5,242 nucleotides of DNA from Chitinophagaceae bacterium. Lineage in GTDB: Bacteria; Bacteroidota; Bacteroidia; Chitinophagales; Chitinophagaceae. This document shows, in pieces, positions 1 to 5,242 of the stretch (position 1 is the first letter of the stretch; every line of letters begins with the position of its first letter). The notes beneath the pieces were generated by a model. The model was not told where the DNA came from. It ran no database searches and worked only from the letters and a program-made list of their open reading frames with translations. The stretch covers positions 1,659-6,900 of the forward strand of contig PKYU01000134.1 of the NCBI GenBank assembly GCA_003132765.1, in the 5' to 3' direction. The position numbers and the translations under genes are program-made.

Positions 1-67
1 AGAAGGAAGTAAAAATAACCTTTATCAAAAAAAATTACGAAAAATTATTGCTGATTAAATGCAAATA

Positions 68-1594
68 TCAGACTTTTTCTTCTCTTAGGAATTTGAGCCA
101 GTCATCCAAGATTTTACCTTTTAGAACCCTCGGAAATTTATGCTGACCACCTACTTTACCCTTTGCTTTCATAAAATTCATAAAAGTCTTTTCACTCAGG
201 ACGTCTACCATAACTTCTTTAAGGGCATGTCTTCTTTCCACCTCATAATCATCATTGAGTTCTTTGAGTTTTTCATCAATCATGATTTTTAATTTTTCTG
301 AATTCACCTGGTCATCTGTTGCAATAAACCAGTGGTGTGCAAAAAAATTGCCGTGAGGTACTCCGGCAACAGTAAATTCACCAATTGGAATATTAAGTTC
401 TTCACTTACAAGTTCAATGACTTTGTTCATATTATCAACACTGAGGTGCTCTCCTACCAGACTCAAAAAATGTTTAGTACGCCCTGTTATAATGATTTCA
501 CATTTCTCAATATCTACAAATTTTATAGTATCCCCAATAAGGTACCGCCATGTTCCTGCATTTGTACTTATTAATATTGCATAATTCTTGTCTTCCTCCA
601 CTTCATGAATCATCAGTGTTTCCGGATTTTCAACGATATTACCCTCGCTGTCAAAATTCTTGTCATCAAATAGAACAAATTCAAAAAAGATATTATTGTT
701 AATGGCCAATCGCATTCCCTTGGCGTCCTGACGATTTTGATAAGCCAAAAATCCTTCACTTGCAAGGTAGGTTTCTATATAAGTAATTGGCTTGCCCAAT
801 AATCTATTGAAACCCTTTTTATAAGGCTCCAGTGCCACACCGCCATGAACGTAAAAGGCAAGATTTGGCCATATTTCATGAATATTTTTCAGGTTGTAGC
901 GTTCGATAACCTTCTCCATACAAAGTTGTACCCATGCCGGAACACCTACCAGAAAGGCAATATCCCACTGCGGCGCTTTTTCAACAATTTCATCCAGTTT
1001 TTTTGACCAGTCTGTATTCTTTGCAATCTTTCTTCCCGGCTTGTACATTCCCTGAAACCAGAAAGGAATATTTTTCGCCTGTATTCCACTAAGATCACCT
1101 GCATAATATGTTGCTGATTTTTGCAAATGAGTGCTACCACCCAACATCAACCATCCTTTTCCAACAGAAGCTTTGGGTACATTTGTATATGAAGCCAGGC
1201 TAATAAGCTGCCGGATACTGGTAATGGTATTGGCCCTGATAAGTTCTTTAGTAATTGGGATGTATTTACTGGAGGCGTCGCTTGTTCCGCTGCTTAAGGC
1301 GAAAAACTTAATAACTCCCGGCCAGCATACGTCAGGCTTGCCATCAAGGGCTTTGTACCACCATTCGTGAAAAATTTTGCTGTAATCATAAGTGGGCACT
1401 ACCTGCTGAAATGATTTGCCCGGATGCCTGCTTAAAAGAATTTCATCAAAAAGGTATTTTTGGCCAAATTCTGTAAAGCGTGATTTTCTCAACAATTTTA
1501 CTAAAACTTTCAATTGCTGCCTCCTTGGGGAGCTAATTGGAATATTTAATGCTCTGGAAAGTGATTTTGGTAATTTAACGTCTATTAATGCCAT
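68..1594 (-). CDS. GH3 auxin-responsive-promoter family protein (ATP-dependent acyl-adenylate/amido synthetase-like)
   Basis: A complete 508-residue protein of the GH3 family. Plant members adenylate a carboxylic acid (such as indole-acetate or jasmonate) and join it to an amino acid; the role of bacterial members is largely unknown, so the substrate is not predicted. The three ATP/AMP-binding signatures of this ANL-like fold are all visible: SSGTS at residues 101-105 (followed by K110), YLASEG at 276-281, and YLIGD at 351-355. GRTKHFLSLVGEHLS at 371-385 follows, and the C-terminal lobe carries GQHKFPRVL at 483-491. Length is close to that of other bacterial GH3 proteins. There is no signal peptide or membrane segment, so it should be cytoplasmic. 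The ATG at 1594 is the natural start: the upstream DNA is non-coding with a TAAATTTG -7-like box 25 bases before it, and there is no Shine-Dalgarno. It stands alone, with no hormone-synthesis genes nearby. The family call is firm; the reaction is inferred. Confidence 0.93.
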   Translation of the reverse strand: MALIDVKLPKSLSRALNIPISSPRRQQLKVLVKLLRKSRFTEFGQKYLFDEILLSRHPGKSFQQVVPTYDYSKIFHEWWYKALDGKPDVCWPGVIKFFALSSGTSDASSKYIPITKELIRANTITSIRQLISLASYTNVPKASVGKGWLMLGGSTHLQKSATYYAGDLSGIQAKNIPFWFQGMYKPGRKIAKNTDWSKKLDEIVEKAPQWDIAFLVGVPAWVQLCMEKVIERYNLKNIHEIWPNLAFYVHGGVALEPYKKGFNRLLGKPITYIETYLASEGFLAYQNRQDAKGMRLAINNNIFFEFVLFDDKNFDSEGNIVENPETLMIHEVEEDKNYAILISTNAGTWRYLIGDTIKFVDIEKCEIIITGRTKHFLSLVGEHLSVDNMNKVIELVSEELNIPIGEFTVAGVPHGNFFAHHWFIATDDQVNSEKLKIMIDEKLKELNDDYEVERRHALKEVMVDVLSEKTFMNFMKAKGKVGGQHKFPRVLKGKILDDWLKFLREEKV

Positions 1595-1619
1595 TCAGCT
1601 TGAAAGTTGAAACTTGTAA

Positions 1620-1627
1620 CAAATTTA
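1620..1627 (-). promoter_or_regulatory. candidate -7 box for the GH3 gene
   Basis: Read on the minus strand this is TAAATTTG, an exact match to the Bacteroidota TAnnTTTG -7 element. It would give a leader of roughly 20 bases before the ATG. No convincing TTTG -33 element is seen at the expected spacing, so this is a position-based inference in AT-rich DNA. Confidence 0.35.
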
Positions 1628-1726
1628 GTAAATACTATATGCAGTTAGAACATAAATTTATTAGGCGGTAGCCTGTATTGTGATGATTATGGTTGAAAAT
1701 GGTCAATAACCACCTGATAAGTTTTT

Positions 1727-1754
1727 GCTACCATTTGCTAAATGGCTACCATTT
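1727..1754. repeat. short direct repeat GCTACCATTT x2
   Basis: GCTACCATTT occurs at 1727-1736 and again at 1745-1754, separated by 8 bases. The spacing places the copies 18 bases apart, start to start. The interval also forms the hairpin CCATTT-GCT-AAATGG (1731-1745). Two near-adjacent copies could be a regulator's tandem half-sites or part of an RNA fold; the function is unknown. Confidence 0.5.
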
Positions 1755-1891
1755 ATTTGAAATAAATTACCAAACTTAGCTGTTTCAATAAATTCATATA
1801 AGGAAAGTAACGGTTGGTTATTTTTTATACAGCCTAATAATATTAATGAAATTTCATTTAAAATAAGTGTGTGTAGTTTTTAATCAGGAGG

Positions 1892-1923
1892 CTCCTGGCT
1901 ATTTATTTGCCGGGAGTTTTTTT
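1892..1923 (+). terminator. intrinsic terminator with no upstream gene
   Basis: CTCCTGGC (1892-1899) pairs with GCCGGGAG (1909-1916) over 8 bp, including one T-G wobble, around a 9-base AT loop. A run of seven T (1917-1923) follows directly. The T-run lies only on the plus-strand side, which fixes the orientation. The nearest gene to the left runs the other way, so the terminated transcript is unidentified: it may be a small RNA, or the terminator may be a transcriptional insulator or attenuator in front of the gene at 2115. Confidence 0.7.
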
Positions 1924-2044
1924 ATGCAACATCATCTATAGAAATTTCTCCAAATCTCAGATATGATCCGGATTTAATCATGATATTTAATAATTTTAAG
2001 TTGGTAAAAAAATTACACTAATTTTATCTGAATTTCGGTTAGCC

Positions 2045-2052
2045 TATCTTTA
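2045..2052 (+). promoter_or_regulatory. weak candidate -7 box for the small gene at 2115
   Basis: TATCTTTA matches the Bacteroidota TAnnTTTG element at all but the last base and lies about 60 bases before the ATG at 2115. No TTTG is present at the usual -33 spacing. Supported by position only. Confidence 0.2.
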
Positions 2053-2114
2053 CATCAGGTTGCCGGTTTTTCCGGATATTGCTATTAAACAACAAATAAA
2101 ATTATTTTTCTTAC

Positions 2115-2495
2115 ATGTACAATCACATCTGGAAAAAATATCTTCCTATTATCAGAATTTTAATGAAGAAATCCTCATCAGAAATCCAGGTTCTGGATCT
2201 TAACAGGGTTGATTTTGAAAGAGCAGGTACCGGCTGAAAAGCGGGGTATAAATTTACTATTGAATTTTCCGGGGGAAAGGTTGGAAATGTGATTAGCGGA
2301 TCCACTCTGGCAATGCATTTGGCATCTGTTATTTTGGAAGATGATTTAGCTAAACAGATTATTAATGAAAATAATTTTGAAATTAGCCTTAACACCAAAT
2401 TCCAACTGACTATTAAAAATGCAAATACAGAGCAGCAGGAAGTTACAAAATCGCCCTCAAGAAAAAAAAGCAAAGAAAAAACGGGGGAAAGCTAA
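2115..2495 (+). pseudogene. small conserved-looking hypothetical gene interrupted by one in-frame TGA
   Basis: I do not recognise a named family. From the ATG at 2115 the frame reads MYNHIWKKYLPIIRILMKKS and on to residue 40, where a TGA (2235-2237) interrupts it. It then continues open in the same frame, with no further stop, to the TAA at 2493-2495. Reading through the TGA gives 126 residues including the stop position. The sequence is protein-like on both sides: a basic, hydrophobic N-terminus, a mixed alpha/beta-type middle (ERAGTG, then KAGYKFTIEFSGG), and a lysine-rich tail (KSPSRKKSKEKTGES). An internal ATG at 2163 is an alternative start. A GTG at 2289 could give a 68-residue downstream product, but this would begin in mid-domain. 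A single base change (for example from CGA, AGA, GGA or TGG) explains the stop, as would a sequencing error. There is no transmembrane segment or signal peptide of normal form. It converges on the peptidase gene with a 110-base gap and no clear terminator between them. Confidence 0.6.
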
Positions 2496-2605
2496 TAGTG
2501 GCGAGTTAGGAGATCTTATGTTACCGATTTAGTACCTTCTCTATCTTAATTACTAATTCCCGTCAATAATATATAATTCCAGGAAATTATTTCGAAAGTC
2601 GATAT

Positions 2606-3460
2606 TTATAAATTTGTGGCCGAAAAAGTATCTCCCTGGCGAAGATCTCCTGTATCATAACCTTTCTTGAACCAATACATTCTCTGGGCTGATGTGCCGT
2701 GTGTAAATGCATCTGGTGTAATAGTGCCAGTGGCTTCTCTTTGAAGACGATCATCTCCAATCGCATTAGCTGCACTCAGGGCCTCAGCAATATCATTTGG
2801 GTCAATAACATTTTTCATTTGCTGGTCGTAATGCGCCCAAACACCCGCATAAAAATCAGCTTGTAATTCCAGCCGAACGGAGTATTTATTGTATTCAGTT
2901 TCACTTACCTGCTGTTGAATATTTTGCATTTTTTGAGTGGTACCAAGCAGGTATTGAATATGGTGACCAACTTCATGTGCAACTACATAGGCCATTGCAA
3001 AATCTCCTGATGCGCCAAACCGTCGGTTCAATTCCTGGGCAAAGGACAGGTCTATGTATACATCATGGTCTGCAGGGCAATAAAATGGGCCTGTTGAAGA
3101 ACTTGCACTTCCACAGGCAGAGGTTGTAGCATCACGAAAAAGAACCAGGGTAGGTTTGGTATAAGTTCTTCCCATAACTCCAAAAATTTTAGTCCATACA
3201 TCCTCAGTATCTGCTAAAACAACTCTGACAAATTGGGCTTCCTTGTCATCAGCTGCTTTTTGTTCTGCAGTCATTTCCTGCTGTTGTGGATGCTGTTGCT
3301 GCAGATCCTGCTGTAATTGGTTCACATCCCCGCCACCGAGGAAAAACTTTGCCAATATAAAAATAAGACCAATAACTCCACCCCCTATCGCTACATGGCC
3401 GCCGGTAATACCCCTGCGGTCATCTACATTATCGCTCTCTCTCCTTCCCTGCCATTGCAT
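2606..3460 (-). CDS. neutral zinc metallopeptidase, KPN_02809/YpfJ family (Zn_peptidase)
   Basis: A complete 284-residue membrane-anchored zinc peptidase. The N-terminus (MQWQGRRESDNVDDRRG) is the conserved cytoplasmic start typical of this family. One membrane helix spans about residues 22-42, followed by a glutamine-rich linker (about 48-61) and the catalytic domain. The zinc motif HEVGHH is at 162-167 (bases 2960-2977): H162 and H166 would bind zinc and E163 would be the catalytic base. E198 within LELQADFYAG is a plausible third ligand. Other family-typical stretches are ACGSASSSTGPFYCPAD (115-131, with C116 and C128 possibly paired) and the C-terminal HGTSAQRMYWFKKGYDTGD (254-272). One N-terminal helix after a basic start suggests the domain lies outside the inner membrane, though topology is inferred. 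The physiological substrate of this family is not established. The start at 3460 gives the conserved N-terminus exactly; no Shine-Dalgarno precedes it. It is transcribed away from recA. Confidence 0.93.
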   Translation of the reverse strand: MQWQGRRESDNVDDRRGITGGHVAIGGGVIGLIFILAKFFLGGGDVNQLQQDLQQQHPQQQEMTAEQKAADDKEAQFVRVVLADTEDVWTKIFGVMGRTYTKPTLVLFRDATTSACGSASSSTGPFYCPADHDVYIDLSFAQELNRRFGASGDFAMAYVVAHEVGHHIQYLLGTTQKMQNIQQQVSETEYNKYSVRLELQADFYAGVWAHYDQQMKNVIDPNDIAEALSAANAIGDDRLQREATGTITPDAFTHGTSAQRMYWFKKGYDTGDLRQGDTFSATNL

Positions 3461-3549
3461 AATTGTAAAATTTAATTGTAAAAAATATTCAGTTTATTAT
3501 TAAAAATATTCAAAATACTTAATTCAATATTTGTGCAGCAAATACTTTT

Positions 3550-3557
3550 CAAAATTA
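3550..3557 (-). promoter_or_regulatory. candidate -7 box for the peptidase gene
   Basis: On the minus strand this reads TAATTTTG, an exact TAnnTTTG match, about 90 bases ahead of the ATG. No -33 TTTG is found at the usual distance, and chance matches are likely in DNA this AT-rich. Confidence 0.22.
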
Positions 3558-3763
3558 TCATGAAATTAAGATTTTGAAATATCTCCAAATTATAATAAAA
3601 AATGATTTTCCTGGTATTTTCATAAAAAATCGTGAAATTTTTTGATAACTCCATGATACCTCCAATTTTTATTTTGAAAGAACGAGTACCTATTGATCTG
3701 TAGGTTTATAGTCACCGTTTCTTCAGTACTTGCTAACTTATTTGTCAAAATATACTAAAAAAA

Positions 3764-3796
3764 TTAGTGTTAATAATTTAAAAATCTCTATATTTG
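3764..3796 (+). promoter_or_regulatory. candidate recA promoter
   Basis: TATATTTG at 3789-3796 is an exact match to the Bacteroidota -7 consensus TAnnTTTG. A weak -33 counterpart, TTAGTG (3764-3769), lies 19 bases upstream, which is the expected spacing. The transcript would start near 3803, giving a leader of about 40 bases before the recA ATG. There is no Shine-Dalgarno in that leader, as is common in this phylum. Confidence 0.5.
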
Positions 3797-3808
3797 CCTA
3801 ACAAATAT
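3790..3808. promoter_or_regulatory. 19-base dyad overlapping the recA -7 box, possible operator
   Basis: ATATTTG (3790-3796), five bases CCTAA, then CAAATAT (3802-3808) form a perfect 7-5-7 inverted repeat. It covers nearly all of the putative -7 element and the predicted transcription start, where a repressor would block initiation. recA is usually DNA-damage inducible, so a LexA-like or other SOS repressor is a natural candidate, but I know no consensus operator in this lineage that would confirm it. The binding role is inferred. Confidence 0.35.
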
Positions 3809-3842
3809 CTTTACAGAGATACAAAAATTCAAAATAAAATTT

Positions 3843-4868
3843 ATGGCTAGCACAGAAAAAAATCCTGAAAAAAATATCGAGAAATTAAAAGCGCTCCGGC
3901 TTACTATTGATAAAATTGATAAAGATTTTGGAAAAGGAAGTGTAATGATGATGAACGAGCGTTCGCAAGAGCCTCAGGCGGTAATTTCAACAGGTTCCAT
4001 TGGATTGGATGTTGCATTAGGAATTGGCGGATTACCTAAAGGGAGAGTAGTTGAAATATATGGCCCTGAATCGTCCGGAAAAACTACATTAGCCATTCAT
4101 GTAATTGCCGAGGCTCAAAAAAAAGGCGGAATGTGCGCCATTATTGATGCCGAACACGCTTTTGACAGCGCTTATGCTAAAAGGCTTGGAGTTGATGTTG
4201 ATAATCTGCTAATCAGTCAGCCTGATTATGGAGAGCAGGGATTGGAAATCGCAGACAGGCTGATACTTTCAGGTGCACTAGATGTAGTGGTAATAGATTC
4301 AGTTGCTGCTCTTGTGCCAAAGAGTGAACTGGAAGGTGAGATGGGTGATAGTAAAATGGGCATGCAGGCAAGGCTGATGAGCCAGGCACTGAGAAAGCTA
4401 ACGGCTACTATAAGTAAAACAAACTGCTGCTGCATATTTATTAACCAGTTGAGAGAAAAAATTGGTGTTATGTTTGGAAATCCCGAAACTACGACGGGCG
4501 GGAATGCATTGAAATTTTATGCATCTGTCAGGCTTGATATTCGCCGTATGGCACAAATCAAAGATGGTGATGAATCTATTGGAAACCACGTAAAAGTAAA
4601 AGTGGTTAAAAATAAAGTAGCTCCTCCTTTCCGCGTGGCAGAATTTGATATTATTTTTGGTACAGGCATTTCAAAAACCGGGGAAATAATTGATATGGGT
4701 GTTGAAATGGGTGTAATTCAAAAAAGCGGAAGCTGGTTTAGCTACGATACAACAAAGCTTGGCCAGGGACGCGATTCTGTAAAGCAGCTTTTGGTAGTTA
4801 ATCCCGAACTTGCCAATGAGCTTGAAGGAAAAGTAAGGGCAAAAATTGCAGAAATGAGCGCAGTATAA
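3843..4868 (+). CDS. recA: RecA recombinase
   Basis: A complete 341-residue RecA, the ATP-dependent strand-exchange protein that forms filaments on single-stranded DNA for recombinational repair and stimulates SOS repressor self-cleavage. Key parts are intact: N-terminal oligomerisation segment (about 1-40), Walker [10 protein letters not shown] (74-82, K80/T81), catalytic glutamate E104 in DAEHA, adenine-stacking Y111, Walker B LDVVVIDS (146-153), DNA-binding loop L1 around [10 protein letters not shown] (164-173), and loop L2 with [20 protein letters not shown] (201-220, ATP-sensing Q202). The interface F225 is present. Residue numbers are 8 above the E. coli equivalents throughout this core. 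The protein ends at AKIAEMSAV, without the long acidic tail of E. coli RecA. A triple cysteine (C195-C197) sits just before the NQ motif. The ATG at 3843 follows a leader with no Shine-Dalgarno and gives the expected N-terminus. It is followed by its own terminator, so it is probably monocistronic. Confidence 0.99.
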   Translation: MASTEKNPEKNIEKLKALRLTIDKIDKDFGKGSVMMMNERSQEPQAVISTGSIGLDVALGIGGLPKGRVVEIYGPESSGKTTLAIHVIAEAQKKGGMCAIIDAEHAFDSAYAKRLGVDVDNLLISQPDYGEQGLEIADRLILSGALDVVVIDSVAALVPKSELEGEMGDSKMGMQARLMSQALRKLTATISKTNCCCIFINQLREKIGVMFGNPETTTGGNALKFYASVRLDIRRMAQIKDGDESIGNHVKVKVVKNKVAPPFRVAEFDIIFGTGISKTGEIIDMGVEMGVIQKSGSWFSYDTTKLGQGRDSVKQLLVVNPELANELEGKVRAKIAEMSAV

Positions 4869-4889
4869 ATTAGAATTAACTTCTTTATG

Positions 4890-4918
4890 AAAGCCATCTT
4901 TTTTGAAGATGGCTTTTT
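4890..4918 (+). terminator. recA intrinsic terminator
   Basis: AAAGCCATCTT (4890-4900) pairs perfectly with AAGATGGCTTT (4906-4916) over 11 bp around a 5-base loop. The T-run ends at 4918. It begins 21 bases after the recA stop codon and separates recA transcription from the downstream sigma-factor gene. Confidence 0.9.
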
Positions 4919-4989
4919 GCATTTATGACTTTTGAAGAAAATATTTAATTTGAATTTATGCTGCAGGCAACCTTTCTTTTGCAAAAGGC

Positions 4990-5007
4990 ATTTATACATT
5001 TATAAAT
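4990..5007. promoter_or_regulatory. 7-4-7 inverted repeat just upstream of the sigma-factor gene
   Basis: ATTTATA (4990-4996), four bases CATT, then TATAAAT (5001-5007) form a perfect dyad ending 24 bases before the ATG at 5032. A -7-like TACATTTA (4995-5002) lies inside it. It could be an operator over the promoter or a chance palindrome in AT-rich DNA. The nearby 12-base palindrome CTTTTGCAAAAG (4976-4987) is a second symmetric element in the same leader. Confidence 0.25.
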
Positions 5008-5031
5008 CATTCTAACAATGTAGATTTTTAC

Positions 5032-5242
5032 ATGGATACATCAGATCTGATTAAGGAGGCTAAACAGGGAAGTGCAGCTGCACAAAAATGCCTGTTTGAT
5101 CAGTGGGCTGAAAAAATGCTGATGATATGCAGGCGGTATGTAAAGAATGAGGAAGATGCAGAGGAATTATTTCTAGATGGATTTTATAAGTTCTTTAAAA
5201 AAATAAGCGGATTTAATTACCAGGGAGATGCAGCTTTATACA
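5032..5242 (+). CDS. ECF-type RNA polymerase sigma factor, N-terminal part (truncated by the window end)
   Basis: The first 70 codons of a sigma-70 family protein of the extracytoplasmic-function type, which directs RNA polymerase to alternative promoters. The visible part matches region 2: an N-terminal helix (DLIKEAKQGSAAAQKCLFDQ, 4-23), then WAEKMLMICRRYVKNEEDAE (25-44) and ELFLDGFYKFFKKISGF (45-61), corresponding to the core-RNAP-binding and -10-recognition helices. The start of the next segment (NYQGDAALY) agrees with the usual aromatic/acidic turn before region 2.4. Region 4 and any anti-sigma partner lie beyond the window. The ATG at 5032 is the only sensible start: the frame is open upstream to a TGA at 4951-4953 but has no other ATG, and family members begin at about this distance from region 2. 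The regulon cannot be predicted. Confidence 0.88.
   Translation, partial: MDTSDLIKEAKQGSAAAQKCLFDQWAEKMLMICRRYVKNEEDAEELFLDGFYKFFKKISGFNYQGDAALY

Larger units (their letters stand above)
1595..2114. other. 520-base intergenic region between divergent genes
   Basis: No credible coding frame is present. The left end carries the GH3 promoter. The middle holds small foldable elements: AGGC-GGTA-GCCT (1663-1674), TGGT-CAATA-ACCA (1700-1712), CCATTT-GCT-AAATGG (1731-1745) and a perfect 14-base palindrome AATGAAATTTCATT (1845-1858). A plus-strand intrinsic terminator follows at 1892-1923. Since no protein gene precedes that terminator on the plus strand, the interval about 1630-1923 could encode a small RNA or be the remnant of a lost gene. 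The right part (1924-2114) contains short palindromes (ATCCGGAT at 1966-1973, ATCATGAT at 1977-1984, CCGG-N5-CCGG at 2063-2075) and the likely leader of the next gene. Confidence 0.5.
3461..3842. other. AT-rich divergent intergenic region between the peptidase and recA
   Basis: This 382-base stretch separates two outward-facing genes and should hold both promoters. The left two thirds are very AT-rich and contain no credible gene; the open frames there translate to Asn/Ile/Phe/Lys-rich sequence typical of chance. The right end has the recA promoter and its overlapping dyad. Between about 3661 and 3760 I see no convincing repeat or RNA structure. Confidence 0.6.

Noticed and set aside
1..12. 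Possible end of a plus-strand gene (AGA AGG AAG TAA)
   Set aside because: Only three codons are visible, so this cannot be told apart from chance.
946..1610. Several 60-80-codon frames on both strands inside the GH3 gene
   Set aside because: All overlap the clearly coding GH3 frame and show no recognisable features.
2235..2237. TGA as a selenocysteine or tryptophan codon
   Set aside because: No SECIS-like hairpin is visible just downstream and no known selenoprotein motif surrounds it. recA, GH3 and the peptidase use TGG normally for Trp, and GH3 ends at a TGA, so a changed genetic code is unlikely.
2123..2473. 116-codon minus-strand open frame opposite the interrupted gene
   Set aside because: It lies almost wholly antisense to the plus-strand frame, is Ser/Leu/Phe-rich and shows no domain. 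The plus frame has the more protein-like composition and a sensible start. The antisense frame stays open partly because the TGA on the other strand reads as a sense codon.
2573..2590. Imperfect palindrome between the small gene and the peptidase as a shared terminator
   Set aside because: Only about 6 A/T pairs with an internal mismatch and no T-run on either side; too weak to call.
3243..3503. Cysteine-rich 86-codon plus-strand frame
   Set aside because: Antisense to the glutamine-rich linker of the peptidase; the Cys run is simply the complement of CAG/CAA-type codons.
3472..3654. 60-codon minus-strand frame upstream of the peptidase
   Set aside because: Asn/Ile/Phe/Lys-rich translation of very AT-rich DNA with no motif; it occupies the likely promoter and leader of the peptidase gene.
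4226..4999. Minus-strand frames across recA and its terminator
   Set aside because: They are shadows of recA or cross its terminator hairpin, and they lack protein-like features.

Overview
The window looks like ordinary chromosomal DNA from a member of the Bacteroidota, most likely near the Chitinophagaceae/Sphingobacteriia. The organism call rests on four observations. The DNA is AT-rich. No start codon has a clear Shine-Dalgarno sequence. Several upstream regions carry candidate TAnnTTTG-type -7 boxes. The set of protein families also fits: a GH3-family adenylating enzyme, a KPN_02809/YpfJ-type zinc metallopeptidase, RecA and an ECF sigma factor. The lineage is an inference; no rRNA or other definitive marker is present.

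Layout from left to right. Positions 1-67 hold nothing I can support. A complete GH3 gene occupies 68-1594 on the minus strand. A 520-base gap (1595-2114) follows, containing a clear plus-strand intrinsic terminator (1892-1923) with no recognisable gene before it, plus several small repeats and hairpins. At 2115-2495 (+) lies a small, unrecognised gene that reads as one continuous protein apart from a single in-frame TGA at 2235-2237. It converges on a complete membrane-anchored zinc metallopeptidase (2606-3460, minus). A 382-base AT-rich divergent region (3461-3842) separates this from recA (3843-4868, +), which has a good candidate promoter and a 7-5-7 dyad overlapping it. recA ends in a strong intrinsic terminator (4890-4918). 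The window closes with the first 70 codons of an ECF-type sigma factor (5032 onward, +).

The genes do not form an operon or an obvious joint system: orientations alternate, gaps are large and recA is closed off by its own terminator. I see no mobile element, CRISPR array, tRNA or rRNA, and no sign of a new multi-gene system. The points most worth checking are the stop codon in the small gene, the orphan terminator (possible small RNA), and the dyads at the recA and sigma-factor promoters.
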